A DNA stretch of 64,000 bases from Caenimonas sedimenti. Its GTDB lineage: Bacteria > Pseudomonadota > Gammaproteobacteria > Burkholderiales > Burkholderiaceae_C. Below the pieces are notes generated by a model, which saw only the letters and a program-made list of their open reading frames with translations, searched no databases and was not told where the DNA came from. The DNA lies in NCBI RefSeq assembly GCF_007833165.1, contig NZ_VOBQ01000015.1:62001-126000 (forward strand), in the 5' to 3' direction. Both the position numbers and the translations under genes were made by a program. Positions 57,725 through 64,000 of this stretch are shown in pieces (positions within the stretch are counted from its first letter, which is position 1; every line of letters starts with the position of its first letter).

Positions 57725-58875
57725 GAATGGAATCCTGGTGGGTGGGAGACGAGGTAGCTGGAATCGAGTTCTTCGAGACGGGTGACGCCGAGCAGCGCCA
57801 TGTTGCGCGAGACCTCGGCCTTCAGCAAGGCGATGCCCTGGCGCACACCGGCTTCGCCGCCAACGGCCGCCGCGAAGCTGAAGGGGCGGCCGACGAACAC
57901 GAACTGCGCGCCCAGCGCCAGCGCCTTCAGCACGTCGCTGCCGCGGCGCACGCCGCTGTCGAGCATGATGGGGACGCCGGGGCAGGCCGCGACGATCTGC
58001 GGCAGCACGCGCAGCGGTGCCACAGCGCCATCGAGCTGGCGCCCGCCATGGTTGGAGACGATGATGCCGTCGGCGCCCGCTTCCACCGCCTGCCGGGCGT
58101 CGCGCGCATCGAGCACGCCCTTGACCACCAGCGGGCCTGGCCACTGGTCACGGATCATGCGCAGGTGGCGCCAGTTCAGGTGACCGCGGTCCGACATGTC
58201 GCGCTCGACGTTCGGCGACAGCACCGGTGCGCCGCGGTGGGCATAGCTGTTCTCGAAGTGCGGCAGGCCGTGCTGCAGCAGGGTGCGCAGGAAAGTGCCG
58301 CACAGCCAGCGCGGATGCGTCAGGCCCTGCAAGGCGAGCCGCGGACCGGGCCGCACGGGAATGGTGAAGCCGGCGCGCACGTTGTTCTCGCGATTCGCCG
58401 CCGCCGCCGTGTCCAGCGTGACGACGAGCGTGCGGAAGCCCGCGACCTGCACGCGCAGCAGCAGCGCCGCGATGGCCTCGTCGTCGCCCGGCAGGTAAGC
58501 CTGGAACCAGGCATCCGGATTCGCCGGCGCGACCTCTTCCAGGCGGATCAGGGAGGAGCCACTCATCACGAACGGGATGTTCTCGCGCGCCGCGGCCTGC
58601 GCCAACACCACGTCCCCGCGATGGGCCACGATGGCTTGCAGCCCCATGGGCGCGATGCCGAAGGGCGCGTCGAAGCGCTTGCCGAACAGCGTGACGCCGA
58701 GGTCCCGCCGGCTCACGTCCACCAGCGTGCGCGGCACGAAAGCGTGGTCAGTGAACTGGTCGCGGTTGGCCCTGAACGAACAGCCCGTCTCCGCCGCGCC
58801 CGCCACGTACTGGAAGATCGGCCAGGGCAGGTGGCGCCGCGCCGCCGCCTCGAAATCATCCAGGCACAGGATCAA
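57721..58875 (-). CDS. FMN-dependent alpha-hydroxy-acid oxidase/dehydrogenase
   Basis: This 384-residue enzyme has the lactate oxidase/mandelate dehydrogenase layout: FQYVAGAAETGCSFRANRDQF, PFGIAPMGLQAIVAHRGD, FQAYLPGDDE, VVTLDTAAAANRENN, VVKGVLDARDA and the active-site SNHGGRQLDG (His276, Arg279). It oxidises a 2-hydroxy acid to the 2-oxo acid. Translation most likely starts at a TTG (58875) that overlaps the previous stop as TTGA; no ATG or GTG fits. The oxo acid formed could feed the RraA-type aldolase. Confidence 0.9.
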   Translation of the reverse strand: MILCLDDFEAAARRHLPWPIFQYVAGAAETGCSFRANRDQFTDHAFVPRTLVDVSRRDLGVTLFGKRFDAPFGIAPMGLQAIVAHRGDVVLAQAAARENIPFVMSGSSLIRLEEVAPANPDAWFQAYLPGDDEAIAALLLRVQVAGFRTLVVTLDTAAAANRENNVRAGFTIPVRPGPRLALQGLTHPRWLCGTFLRTLLQHGLPHFENSYAHRGAPVLSPNVERDMSDRGHLNWRHLRMIRDQWPGPLVVKGVLDARDARQAVEAGADGIIVSNHGGRQLDGAVAPLRVLPQIVAACPGVPIMLDSGVRRGSDVLKALALGAQFVFVGRPFSFAAAVGGEAGVRQGIALLKAEVSRNMALLGVTRLEELDSSYLVSHPPGFHS

Positions 58876-59804
58876 GCCGGTTCTTTCGTCGCCGGGATGG
58901 GCATGCCGCCGAGACGCTGCACTTCCAGCGCGAGCGCGCACCAGTCCCAGTCGGCGCGGCCGGCTTCGCACATGGCATCGAGCAGGCGTTCGGCGAGTTC
59001 CGCCGTGGGCAGCGCGGCGCCGGTGGCCCGCGCGGTGTCCAGCGCCAGCCGCAAGTCCTTGCGCATCAGGCGGGCGCGAAAGCCCGGCGTGTACGAATGG
59101 CCGATGATGCGCGGCCCGTGCTTCTCCAACGAGAAGCTGCGGGCCGTGCCGCCCAGCAGGACGTCGCGCATGACGGCGGGGTCCACGCCCTGCGCCTTGG
59201 CCAATGCGACGGCATCCGCCACGCCTAGCAGCGCGCCGGCCACGGCGACCTGGTTGCAGGCCTTCACGGTCTGGCCGGCACCGGGGTCGCCCACGTGCGT
59301 GATCGTCTTGCAGAACGCGCCCATGACTTCGCGGCAGGCATCCACCACTTCGGCCGGGCCGCCGACCATGCAGCCGAGCGTGCCGTCGGCGGCGCCTTGC
59401 TGGCCACCGCTGACCGGCGCATCGAGCAGCCACACGCCTTGCGCTCGCAGCCGGTCGCCGAAGGTGCGGGCGGAACTCGCGGCGATGGTGCTCGTGTCCA
59501 CGACGACGCTGCCCGGCTGCAACGCCGCAGCGAGCCCGTCGGCGCCGAACAACACCTCTTCCACCGCAGCGGCGTCGGGCAGGCTGAGGAACACCAGCTC
59601 GCAATCCCGCCCGAGAGCGGACAAGGGTGCGACAGCTTGTGCGCCAGCGGCCACGAAAGGCTGAGCCGCCGCCGGCTGGCGCGCGAACACCTGCAGGCGA
59701 CGGATGCCCTTGCGCAGCAGGCAATGCGCCATGCCGCCGCCCATCACACCGAGGCCGGCGAAGCCGATGCGGCTTTCGGGGCCGAAGGGCTCAGGCACCT
59801 TCAT
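58872..59804 (-). CDS. NAD(P)-dependent beta-hydroxyacid dehydrogenase (3-hydroxyisobutyrate dehydrogenase family)
   Basis: This 310-residue enzyme has a Rossmann start GFAGLGVMGGGMA (14-26), the family signature DAPVSGGQQGAADGTLGCMVGG (129-150) and catalytic Lys181 in VKACNQVAV. Members oxidise 3-hydroxyisobutyrate, tartronate semialdehyde or glyoxylate-type substrates. It overlaps the Bug gene upstream (ATGA) and the oxidase gene downstream (TTGA). Within this operon it probably handles a hydroxy acid related to the Bug ligand. Confidence 0.92.
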   Translation of the reverse strand: MKVPEPFGPESRIGFAGLGVMGGGMAHCLLRKGIRRLQVFARQPAAAQPFVAAGAQAVAPLSALGRDCELVFLSLPDAAAVEEVLFGADGLAAALQPGSVVVDTSTIAASSARTFGDRLRAQGVWLLDAPVSGGQQGAADGTLGCMVGGPAEVVDACREVMGAFCKTITHVGDPGAGQTVKACNQVAVAGALLGVADAVALAKAQGVDPAVMRDVLLGGTARSFSLEKHGPRIIGHSYTPGFRARLMRKDLRLALDTARATGAALPTAELAERLLDAMCEAGRADWDWCALALEVQRLGGMPIPATKEPA

Positions 59805-60766
59805 TTGGCGATCGCCTTGCCGATCAGGTCGTATGCCTCCGACACTTCCTTCTGGAAGGCCGGGCCTTCGGCGTAGTCCTGCGTCAGGCCGGACTTGGCG
59901 ACGTAGTCCTTCCAGGCGTCGGTCTGCATGGCCTTGCGGAAGGCGTCGTGCAGGTAGCGCTGCACTGGCGCGGGCAGGCCGGCGGGACCCATCAGGCCTT
60001 TCATGTTGTCCAGGGCGACGGGGACGCCGATCTCCGTCATGGTCGGCACGTTGGGCAACCCGGGCAGGCGCGAGCGCGAGAACAGCGCCAGCGGACGCAC
60101 CTTGCCAGCGTCGATCATGGCCTTCATCTCCTCGTAGGCGCCGAAGGCGGAGTCGACCTGGCCGCCCAGCAAGGCGGTCATCGAATCGGCGGCGCCCTTG
60201 TACGGCACGTGCAGCAGCTTGATGCCGCTCTGCTTCTCCAGCACCAGCGCCGTGGCGTGGAAGATGCCGCCTTCGCCGGTGGAGCCGTAGGACACCTTTT
60301 CGGGCGCCTGCTTCGCCTCGGCCAGCAGCGCTTTCATGTCGGCGAACTTCGAATCCGCCCGCACGGCGAGGATGCTGGGCGCACGGGATACCTTGATCAC
60401 GGGCGTGAACGATTTGCGCGGGTCGTAAGGCAGCGGCTTGAAGTGGCCGACCGACGTGCTCTCGCTGCCGCCGCCCACGAACAGCGTGTAGCCGTCGGGC
60501 TTGGCCTCGGCGGTGGCCTGCGCCGCGATGGCGCCCGCCGCGCCCACCTTGTTCACCACCAGCACCGGCACGGAGATGATGCTCTTGGCCGCGAAAGACA
60601 GCTGCCGCGCGATCTGGTCGGCCGAACCGCCGGGCGCGAAGCCCACGAGGATGGTGATGGGCTGCGTGGGTTCCCAGCCCGCCTGCGCCCAGGTGGGGGC
60701 GGCGAGCGTGGCGAGTCCCAGGGCGCCGAAGCGGCGGCGGGTCAGGGGGTGTGGCGTGGTCTTCAT
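59801..60766 (-). CDS. Bug-family solute-binding receptor
   Basis: This 321-residue receptor has a signal peptide (RRRFGALGLATLAAPTWAQA, Arg-rich). The Bug blocks are WEPTQPITILVGFAPGGSADQIAR, NKVGAAGAIAAQATAEAKPDGYT, HVPYKGAADSMTALLGG and LPNVPTMTEIGVPV. GGAG precedes the ATG. It is first of four overlapping genes with a dehydrogenase, an alpha-hydroxy-acid oxidase and an aldolase, so a hydroxylated carboxylic acid is the likely ligand. No membrane components are near. Confidence 0.92.
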   Translation of the reverse strand: MKTTPHPLTRRRFGALGLATLAAPTWAQAGWEPTQPITILVGFAPGGSADQIARQLSFAAKSIISVPVLVVNKVGAAGAIAAQATAEAKPDGYTLFVGGGSESTSVGHFKPLPYDPRKSFTPVIKVSRAPSILAVRADSKFADMKALLAEAKQAPEKVSYGSTGEGGIFHATALVLEKQSGIKLLHVPYKGAADSMTALLGGQVDSAFGAYEEMKAMIDAGKVRPLALFSRSRLPGLPNVPTMTEIGVPVALDNMKGLMGPAGLPAPVQRYLHDAFRKAMQTDAWKDYVAKSGLTQDYAEGPAFQKEVSEAYDLIGKAIAK

Positions 60767-60854
60767 GGGGTCTCCTGCGCGGGATTGTCCGGCCGGAGCC
60801 CGTTCTCCAAAAGTGATAAATAGCGAACGCGCTTGTTCGCTTTTGGTGAAGAAG

Positions 60855-61478
60855 CTACCAAGCCCAGCTCTGCCACAAGGTCCACGTGGCCGTTCCCATC
60901 AGGAGCACCGCGACGGCACGCGCCAGCCGTTCCTGCCGCGCCTGGCTGCGGCCCAGTCCCGCCCGCAAGCCCGCCGCACCCAGCGCCACGGCGCCATAGA
61001 CCAGCCCCTGCGTCACCGCGATGATGGCGCCGAGCACGATGGCCTGTTCGAGCACCGGCCCGCGGTCCGGGCGGATGAACTGCGGGAACACCGCCAGCAT
61101 GAAGATGTAGGCCTTGGGGTTGAGCAGGCAGGTGACGAGCGCGCGCGTGAAGGTCTGGCCGAGCGAGCGTGTGACCCCCTCGCGCACTTCGCCCAGCGTG
61201 GCGGGATGGCGCCAGAGCATCCAGCCCATGTACCCCACGTAGAGCGCCCCGGCGAACAGCATGGCGTTGAAGGCGGCCGGGAACAGCTGCAGCAGCAGGC
61301 CGATGCCGACCGAGCTCATCGCCACGTGCACCATGCCGCCGGCGATGGTGCCGCCCACGGCCGCCAGGCCGGCGCGGCGCCCATCGACCAGCGCGCTGGA
61401 AAGCACGAACGCCATGTCCATGCCGGGCACGACGATGATGCCCAGGACGAAGAGCGCGAACAACCACAAGGGATCCAT
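60855..61478 (-). CDS. LysE/RhtB-family exporter
   Basis: This 207-residue membrane protein has the RhtB start: DPLWLFALFVLGIIVVPGMDMAFVLSSALVDGRRAGLAAVGGTIAGG, read as helix one and the conserved PGMDMAFVL and GxxAGLxxxxG segments. Five or six helices are visible. Members export amino acids or related compounds. The ATG at 61478 has GGAGGTG upstream. It is divergent from the WYL regulator gene 87 bases away, which probably controls it. Confidence 0.92.
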   Translation of the reverse strand: MDPLWLFALFVLGIIVVPGMDMAFVLSSALVDGRRAGLAAVGGTIAGGMVHVAMSSVGIGLLLQLFPAAFNAMLFAGALYVGYMGWMLWRHPATLGEVREGVTRSLGQTFTRALVTCLLNPKAYIFMLAVFPQFIRPDRGPVLEQAIVLGAIIAVTQGLVYGAVALGAAGLRAGLGRSQARQERLARAVAVLLMGTATWTLWQSWAW

Positions 61479-61564
61479 GACACACCTCCAGAAACTTGAA
61501 GGTGTGCAGTCTGCGGGCCTATACATGACAGCTGGCGGCATGATTTGAAGCTAGACTGGTTTCC

Positions 61565-62560
61565 ATGCGTGCGAGCCGCCTGCTGTCCATCCAGATGCTG
61601 CTGGAAACCCGCGGCCGCATGAGCGCCACGGCGCTGGCCGGCGCGCTGGAGGTGTCGGTGCGGACGCTGCACCGCGACATCGACGAGCTCTCCGCCGCCG
61701 GCGTGCCGGTGTTCGCCGAGCGCGGCCGCCATGGCGGCTTCGCCCTGCTGCCTGGCTGGAAGACGACCTTGACCGGCCTGACGCCGTCCGAAGCCGAGGC
61801 CGTGTTCCTCAGCGGCCTGGCCGGTCCGGCGGCCGACCTGGGGCTGGGCGCGCACGTGAAGAGCGCCCAGCTCAAGGTGATGGCCTCGCTGCCGCCGCAG
61901 ATGCAGGGCAGCGCCGGGCGCATCAGCTCGCGCTTCCACCTGGACCCGATCGACTGGTACCGCGAGGCCGACGCCTTGCCGCATCTGGCTGCCGTGTCGC
62001 AGGCGGTTTGGGAAGAGCGGCAGCTTTCCATGGCCTACGAAAGCTGGGCGAAAACGGCCAGCCGCGTGGTCCATCCGCTGGGCCTGGTGTTGAAAGCAGG
62101 CGTGTGGTACCTGGTGGCTGCGCGCGAAGGCGAGCCGCGCACCTACCGCGTGTCCAACATGTTGCAGGCGGAAGTGCTGGAGGCCGCTGTCGCGCGCCCG
62201 CGCAACTTCGACCTGCCGGCGTACTGGCGTGCCGCCGTGCGGCGATTCGAGACCGAGCTGTTCACGGGCGAGGCGGAAGTCGCCGCCACCGAAGGCGGGC
62301 TGGCGCAGCTGCGCCGGCTGGGCGCGGCGCAAGCGCGGGCCGTGGCCGCCGCCAAGCCCTCCCGCAGAAAGGACGGCCGCACCGTCCTGCGCGTTCCGAT
62401 CGAATCCACCGAGCACGCGGCGGGCCAGATGCTGCGCTTGGCCCCGGAGGTCGAAGTGCTGGGGCCGGCGAAACTGCGTGCCGCGATCGTCGGGCGGCTG
62501 GAGGCGGCCCGCAAGCTCTATGGGCCCGCGCGGGCGCCAGGTGTTAGAAAGCGCCCATGA
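61565..62560 (+). CDS. YafY-type WYL-domain transcriptional regulator
   Basis: This 331-residue regulator has an N-terminal DeoR-like winged helix (RLLSIQMLLETRGRMSATALAGALEVSVRTLHRDIDEL, residues 5-42). A WYL domain follows (VVHPLGLVLKAGVWYLVAAREGEPRTYRVSNM, about 178-210) and then a WCX C-terminal part. The WYL domain senses small ligands or nucleic acid. Divergence from the LysE gene suggests control of the exporter. The next gene, a LysR regulator, overlaps its stop by four bases. Confidence 0.92.
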   Translation: MRASRLLSIQMLLETRGRMSATALAGALEVSVRTLHRDIDELSAAGVPVFAERGRHGGFALLPGWKTTLTGLTPSEAEAVFLSGLAGPAADLGLGAHVKSAQLKVMASLPPQMQGSAGRISSRFHLDPIDWYREADALPHLAAVSQAVWEERQLSMAYESWAKTASRVVHPLGLVLKAGVWYLVAAREGEPRTYRVSNMLQAEVLEAAVARPRNFDLPAYWRAAVRRFETELFTGEAEVAATEGGLAQLRRLGAAQARAVAAAKPSRRKDGRTVLRVPIESTEHAAGQMLRLAPEVEVLGPAKLRAAIVGRLEAARKLYGPARAPGVRKRP

Positions 62561-63456
62561 CCCTCAAGCAGCTGGAGGCTTTCTACTGGGCGGCCAGTTC
62601 CGCCAGCTTCGGGGTGGCGGCGGCGCGGCTGCATGTCTCGCAGTCGTCGCTGTCCAAGCGCATCACCGAACTGGAGGGCCAGTTGCGCCAGACGCTGTTC
62701 GACCGCAGCGGGCACCGCGCCGTGTTGACGGAAGCCGGGCAGCAACTGCTGCCGCTGGCGCGCCGGATGCTGGGCCTGGCCGACGAGATGCGTTCGCTGG
62801 GCGCGCCCGGCGGTGGCCTGCAGGGCCATTGCCGCTTCGGCGTCGGTGAACTCGCCGCCCTGACGTGGTTGCCCGACCTGGTGGCCCTGGTGCGGGCGCA
62901 ATACCCGGAGCTGGTGCTGGAACCCTACGTGGACCTGGGGGCGGCGCTGGAGCAGCGCCTGGAAAGCGGCGAGCTCGACTTCGCGGTGGTCGCCGGCTAT
63001 TCGCAAAGGGCCGGCATCGCCAGCGACGCCATCGCCGAAGTCCGCTTCTCGTGGGCGGCGTCGCCGGCGCTGGTCGGCCGGCAGCGCTCGGTGACCGCGA
63101 GCCTGCTGCAGGAAACACCGCTCATCACCATGCCGGCGGCGGCCGGGCCCACGCGCATGCTGGAGCACTGGTTGGCCGTGAACAACCTCGAGGCCGGGCG
63201 GCGCCTCACCTGCAACAACCTGGCCGCCGTCGCCAGCCTGATCGCCGCGGGCGTGGGCATCGGCCTCTTCCCGAACGGCTGGTTGCGGCAGATGGCGGAG
63301 CGCCAGGCTGTGGTGGAGCTGAAGAGCAAGCCGGCCCTGCCGCCCCTGCAGTACACCTTCCAGTGGCGCCGGGATGACGGCCGGCCGTTGCTGAAGCGGA
63401 TGCGCGAAGCGGTGGCCGGGACGGTGGATTTCACCAAGCCCAGCCCCTTGTGGTGA
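62557..63456 (+). CDS. LysR-family transcriptional regulator
   Basis: This 299-residue regulator has the LysR helix-turn-helix (LKQLEAFYWAASSASFGVAAARLHVSQSSLSKRITELEGQL, about residues 3-43). A substrate-binding-like domain follows with FGVGELAALTWLPDLVALV and LAAVASLIAAGVGIGLFPNGW. It is translationally coupled to the WYL regulator (ATGA). Two regulators in one transcript beside an exporter is unusual; the target of this one is not clear from the window. The end lies 9 bases from the convergent RcnB-type gene. Confidence 0.92.
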   Translation: MTLKQLEAFYWAASSASFGVAAARLHVSQSSLSKRITELEGQLRQTLFDRSGHRAVLTEAGQQLLPLARRMLGLADEMRSLGAPGGGLQGHCRFGVGELAALTWLPDLVALVRAQYPELVLEPYVDLGAALEQRLESGELDFAVVAGYSQRAGIASDAIAEVRFSWAASPALVGRQRSVTASLLQETPLITMPAAAGPTRMLEHWLAVNNLEAGRRLTCNNLAAVASLIAAGVGIGLFPNGWLRQMAERQAVVELKSKPALPPLQYTFQWRRDDGRPLLKRMREAVAGTVDFTKPSPLW

Positions 63457-63464
63457 GCGCCGGC

Positions 63465-63923
63465 CTACTGGGCCAGCATCAGGTTGACGATGAGGCCGGT
63501 GGCGATGGCCATCAGCACGTAGTCGCCGCCCACTTGCACCCACTGGTGGCCGCGCGGCGGCGCATGCAGGTGGTGGCCGCGCCAGTCGTTCACCACGTAC
63601 TGGCGGTGACGGTACTGGTGGGGCACATGGCCGCCACGCCGCCATTCCGGGCCACGCGCGCCGTAGTGGTAGTGGTCGGCGCGGCGGTCGTAGCCGCGGT
63701 CGCCGCGATGGTCGCCACGGCGGTCGTTGTCGCCGCGCTGGTAGCCGCGGCGGTCGTCGCCGCGGCCATCACGGTCGCCGCGGTCAGCGCGGTCGCCACG
63801 CTGGTGCTGGCCCTGGCGGTCATTGTCGCCACGATCGCGGCCTTGCGCGAAGGACAGCGAGCTGAAGCCGAGCGAAGCCGCGATCAGCGCGCAGACGATG
63901 GTTCTGGGGGTTCTGGATGTCAT
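63465..63923 (-). CDS. RcnB-family exported protein
   Basis: This 152-residue protein has a signal peptide (residues 1-27, ending LSFAQ). A long Arg/Asp/Gly-rich segment of repeats such as DRRGDHRGDRGYDRR (30-80) follows. The RcnB end is HRQYVVNDWRGHHLHAPPRGHQWVQVGGDYVLMAIATGLI. AGGGAG precedes the ATG at 63923. It is the third RcnB-type gene in the window but its charged linker is Arg/Asp, unlike the Lys/His linker of the 22526 product. Periplasmic; role inferred only from the family. Confidence 0.82.
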   Translation of the reverse strand: MTSRTPRTIVCALIAASLGFSSLSFAQGRDRGDNDRQGQHQRGDRADRGDRDGRGDDRRGYQRGDNDRRGDHRGDRGYDRRADHYHYGARGPEWRRGGHVPHQYRHRQYVVNDWRGHHLHAPPRGHQWVQVGGDYVLMAIATGLIVNLMLAQ

Positions 63924-64000
63924 GAGTCGCACTCCCTGTTGATGGGTGAAGGTCCATGGTCCCCCGGATTCGTGTCGGCCGGGGTTCCGCCGTGTGCATG
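63924..64000. other. Upstream region of the RcnB gene at window end
   Basis: The last 77 bases hold the ribosome site of the minus-strand RcnB gene. I see no gene start or clear promoter here. Confidence 0.4.

Overview
The window is GC-rich, densely coded DNA of a Burkholderiales betaproteobacterium, most likely in or near the Comamonadaceae (Ramlibacter/Variovorax type). This rests on the pcnB-folK order, four Bug-family tripartite-tricarboxylate receptors, IclR/LysR-controlled catabolic operons, a second stand-alone infA, RcnB-family secreted proteins, and short palindromic intergenic repeats common in this group. No rRNA, tRNA, CRISPR array, transposase or prophage was seen. The window reads as chromosomal backbone.

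Layout. 1-5 kb: end of pcnB, folK, an orphan F0 c-subunit gene, a dual-specificity phosphatase, and a pair of multiheme cytochromes c with no dehydrogenase. 5-10 kb: envelope and stress genes, with two L,D-transpeptidase-like genes nested between two Ser/Thr-rich secreted proteins, then two DUF4864 paralogues. 10-17 kb: Nudix hydrolase, serine beta-lactamase-like hydrolase, PA2778/PA2779 cassette, AIM24, class IV aminotransferase, HPF-like protein, esterase, YidB. 17-20 kb: HpaB-family flavoprotein, a frameshifted NTF2-like gene, GNAT, SRPBCC. 20-24 kb: phasin-like protein, gshA, two RcnB-type proteins. 23.5-27 kb: Rieske oxygenase and Bug receptor divergent from a LysR gene, then infA with a clear sigma-70 promoter. 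28-33 kb: SDR, lipoprotein, and a UdgX + radical-SAM DNA repair pair that appears to have a LexA (SOS) box at its promoter. 33-42 kb: SGNH hydrolases, EamA exporter, methyltransferase, tannase-family esterase coupled to an ABC exporter, dbpA. 42-52 kb: B3/4, AraC and amidase genes; enoyl-CoA hydratase, CoA-transferase and Bug operon; IclR; Bug and FAD oxidoreductase. 52-54 kb: ABC-2 transporter pair between copies of a palindromic repeat. 54-64 kb: RIO kinase, class V aminotransferase, a four-gene overlapping catabolic operon (Bug, 3-hydroxyisobutyrate-dehydrogenase-like, alpha-hydroxy-acid oxidase, RraA-type aldolase), LysE exporter, WYL and LysR regulators, and a third RcnB-type protein.

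Most catabolic operons couple a periplasmic Bug receptor to CoA, redox or aldolase enzymes, with a local regulator beside them. This fits an oligotroph scavenging organic acids. The points most worth following are: (1) a recurring upstream element, TCCTAC(A/G/C) then about 21 nt then a TANNNT-like hexamer, before several unrelated mostly small or exported proteins; (2) the putative LexA box at the UdgX/radical-SAM operon; (3) the orphan ATP synthase c-subunit; (4) a 14-base element (13/14 identical) about 90 nt upstream of two different genes. Everything here was read by eye. Functional names come from motif recognition, not database searches.
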